Positions 29,440 through 30,000 of a DNA stretch of 30,000 nt are shown one piece after another. The translations under genes and the position numbers were made by a program. Positions within the stretch are counted from its first letter, which is position 1. Every line of letters starts with the position of its first letter. The DNA is from Trachelipus rathkii (Eukaryota > Arthropoda > Malacostraca > Isopoda > Trachelipodidae), in the NCBI GenBank assembly GCA_015478945.1, contig JABUQX010088063.1:7501-37500 (forward strand), in the 5' to 3' direction. The notes under the pieces are model-generated. The model did not search any database, was not told the origin of the DNA, and saw only the letters and a program-made list of their open reading frames with translations.

Positions 29440-30000
29440 CTTCCTTTCTCATTCATCCTTTTATTCTGAAACCCTTCAGGACAATTAAAGCTGAAATGAT
29501 ACAAGGACCCACAGACGACACACTTCTTCACTCTCCCATATCTGGCCTTCTTATTCATTCACTGTCCCTCACCATATTCTTTTGCTACTGTTTGCTCTCA
29601 TCTCTCCTTGCTTACCCATGCACTTCTTTTGTCCATGCCTGTTCTTCTCAGACCTTCACATATATTCAATAAATCATCTTTAAACACCTTGAACTCCCAT
29701 GCATCTTTTCCACAATATTATCAACATTTGCTCCCTTTAGTAAATGAACACACTTCATGTCATCTAAATCAGCTTTTCCAACGATTTTACACTTGTTCTC
29801 TACCACCTCATACCTGTTCACATATTCTCTCATGGTCTCGCCCACTCTTCTCTTGATTTAAAAAAAAATTCAAGTATTCTATCATAACAATCTCTCTGTT
29901 GTTCCTTCCCATACTTCTTATCTCACTCATCTAAAATCTTTTTCACACTTTCTTCTTTATTCAATCCCTCCCACTTTATATCACACACACCTTCAAAAGC
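29440..30000 (-). pseudogene. copia Gag C-terminal part with CCHC zinc knuckle
   Basis: C-V-V-C-G-S-L-Y-H-F-S-F-N-C is a perfect C-x2-C-x4-H-x4-C knuckle (codons from 29520-29522 down to 29481-29483), the RNA-binding motif of nucleocapsid. To its right the minus strand shows charged helical-looking pieces such as R-I-L-E-F-F-F-K and K-W-E-G-L-N-K-E-E-S, in changing frames, consistent with Gag capsid-like sequence. The N-terminus and the 5' LTR are beyond the window. Confidence 0.7.

Larger units (their letters stand above)
25426..30000 (-). mobile_element. Ty1/copia retrotransposon, GalEA-like, continues past the window
   Basis: On the minus strand, right to left: gag end with zinc knuckle, protease, integrase, linker, RT and RNase H. 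Integrase before RT is diagnostic of Ty1/copia. The wording of the RT (D-V-K-S-V-Y-L-Q-G-D, V-Y-V-T-P-P-K-E, V-Y-G-L-K-D-A-A) and of the integrase resembles GalEA elements described from galatheid crustaceans; the sub-family is from recall. A purine tract and a candidate 3' LTR follow on the left. The 5' LTR and most of gag lie beyond position 30000. The copy is recognisable over almost its full length but has stops, shifts and a lost catalytic Asp. Plus-strand frames from 26210 to 29856 are its shadows. Confidence 0.88.

Noticed and set aside
26210..29856. Many plus-strand frames rich in Ser, Pro, His and Phe
   Set aside because: They are antisense shadows of the purine-rich minus-strand copia pol and gag.
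1..30000. Endogenous DNA virus insertion (for example nimavirus-like, known from decapods)
   Set aside because: No frame resembles viral structural or replication proteins; all recognisable coding pieces fit transposable elements.

Overview
This window reads as intergenic DNA from a large, AT-rich animal genome. An arthropod, most likely a decapod crustacean, fits best. The evidence is the mix of decayed retroelements: a CsRn1-like Ty3/gypsy element, a Ty1/copia element resembling the GalEA group described from squat lobsters, an I/Jockey-type LINE, a CR1/L2-type LINE and a Tc1-like transposon. Very long imperfect (TA)n tracts fit as well. That assignment is inference. I see no intact protein-coding host gene, rRNA, tRNA or CRISPR array. 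Apart from one weak exon-like segment and one unexplained short open frame, every recognisable coding stretch is a broken piece of a mobile element.

Layout. 1-1340 is a 5'- and 3'-incomplete gypsy pol relic on the plus strand (protease end, RT, start of RNase H). 1936-5891 is AT-rich DNA with five (TA)n arrays, two shards of a GC-rich repeat, a MITE-like inverted repeat (3533-4001) and a small cluster of hairpins (4354-4475). 6189-6727 is a tandem array of about 17 short hairpins whose arms differ from unit to unit yet stay self-complementary. This is the most unusual structure here. 7390-9110 is a CR1/L2-type LINE 3' part on the minus strand. 9185-12027 holds minor repeats, a possible exon and the longest (TA)n array. 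12114-14370 is an imperfect palindrome of about 2.25 kb with (TA)n arrays placed symmetrically in both arms and a GC-rich hairpin of about 470 bp at its centre. 14484-15483 is an AT-rich segment carrying repeated GC-rich motifs in both orientations. 16340-19360 is an I/Jockey-type LINE ending in a 29-nt poly(A). About 19390-21095 is a Tc1-like element with inverted repeats of more than 300 bp that run into the transposase C-terminus. 21100-25425 is mostly featureless, with a small RT relic, (TA)n and (TAA)n. About 25426 to the right edge is a minus-strand Ty1/copia element (gag zinc knuckle, protease, integrase, RT, RNase H, probable 3' LTR), cut by the window end.

The elements are independent insertions and there is no operon-like cooperation between them. 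Within each element the domain order matches its class, which is the main support for the calls. All carry stops and frameshifts, so none appears able to make its full protein.
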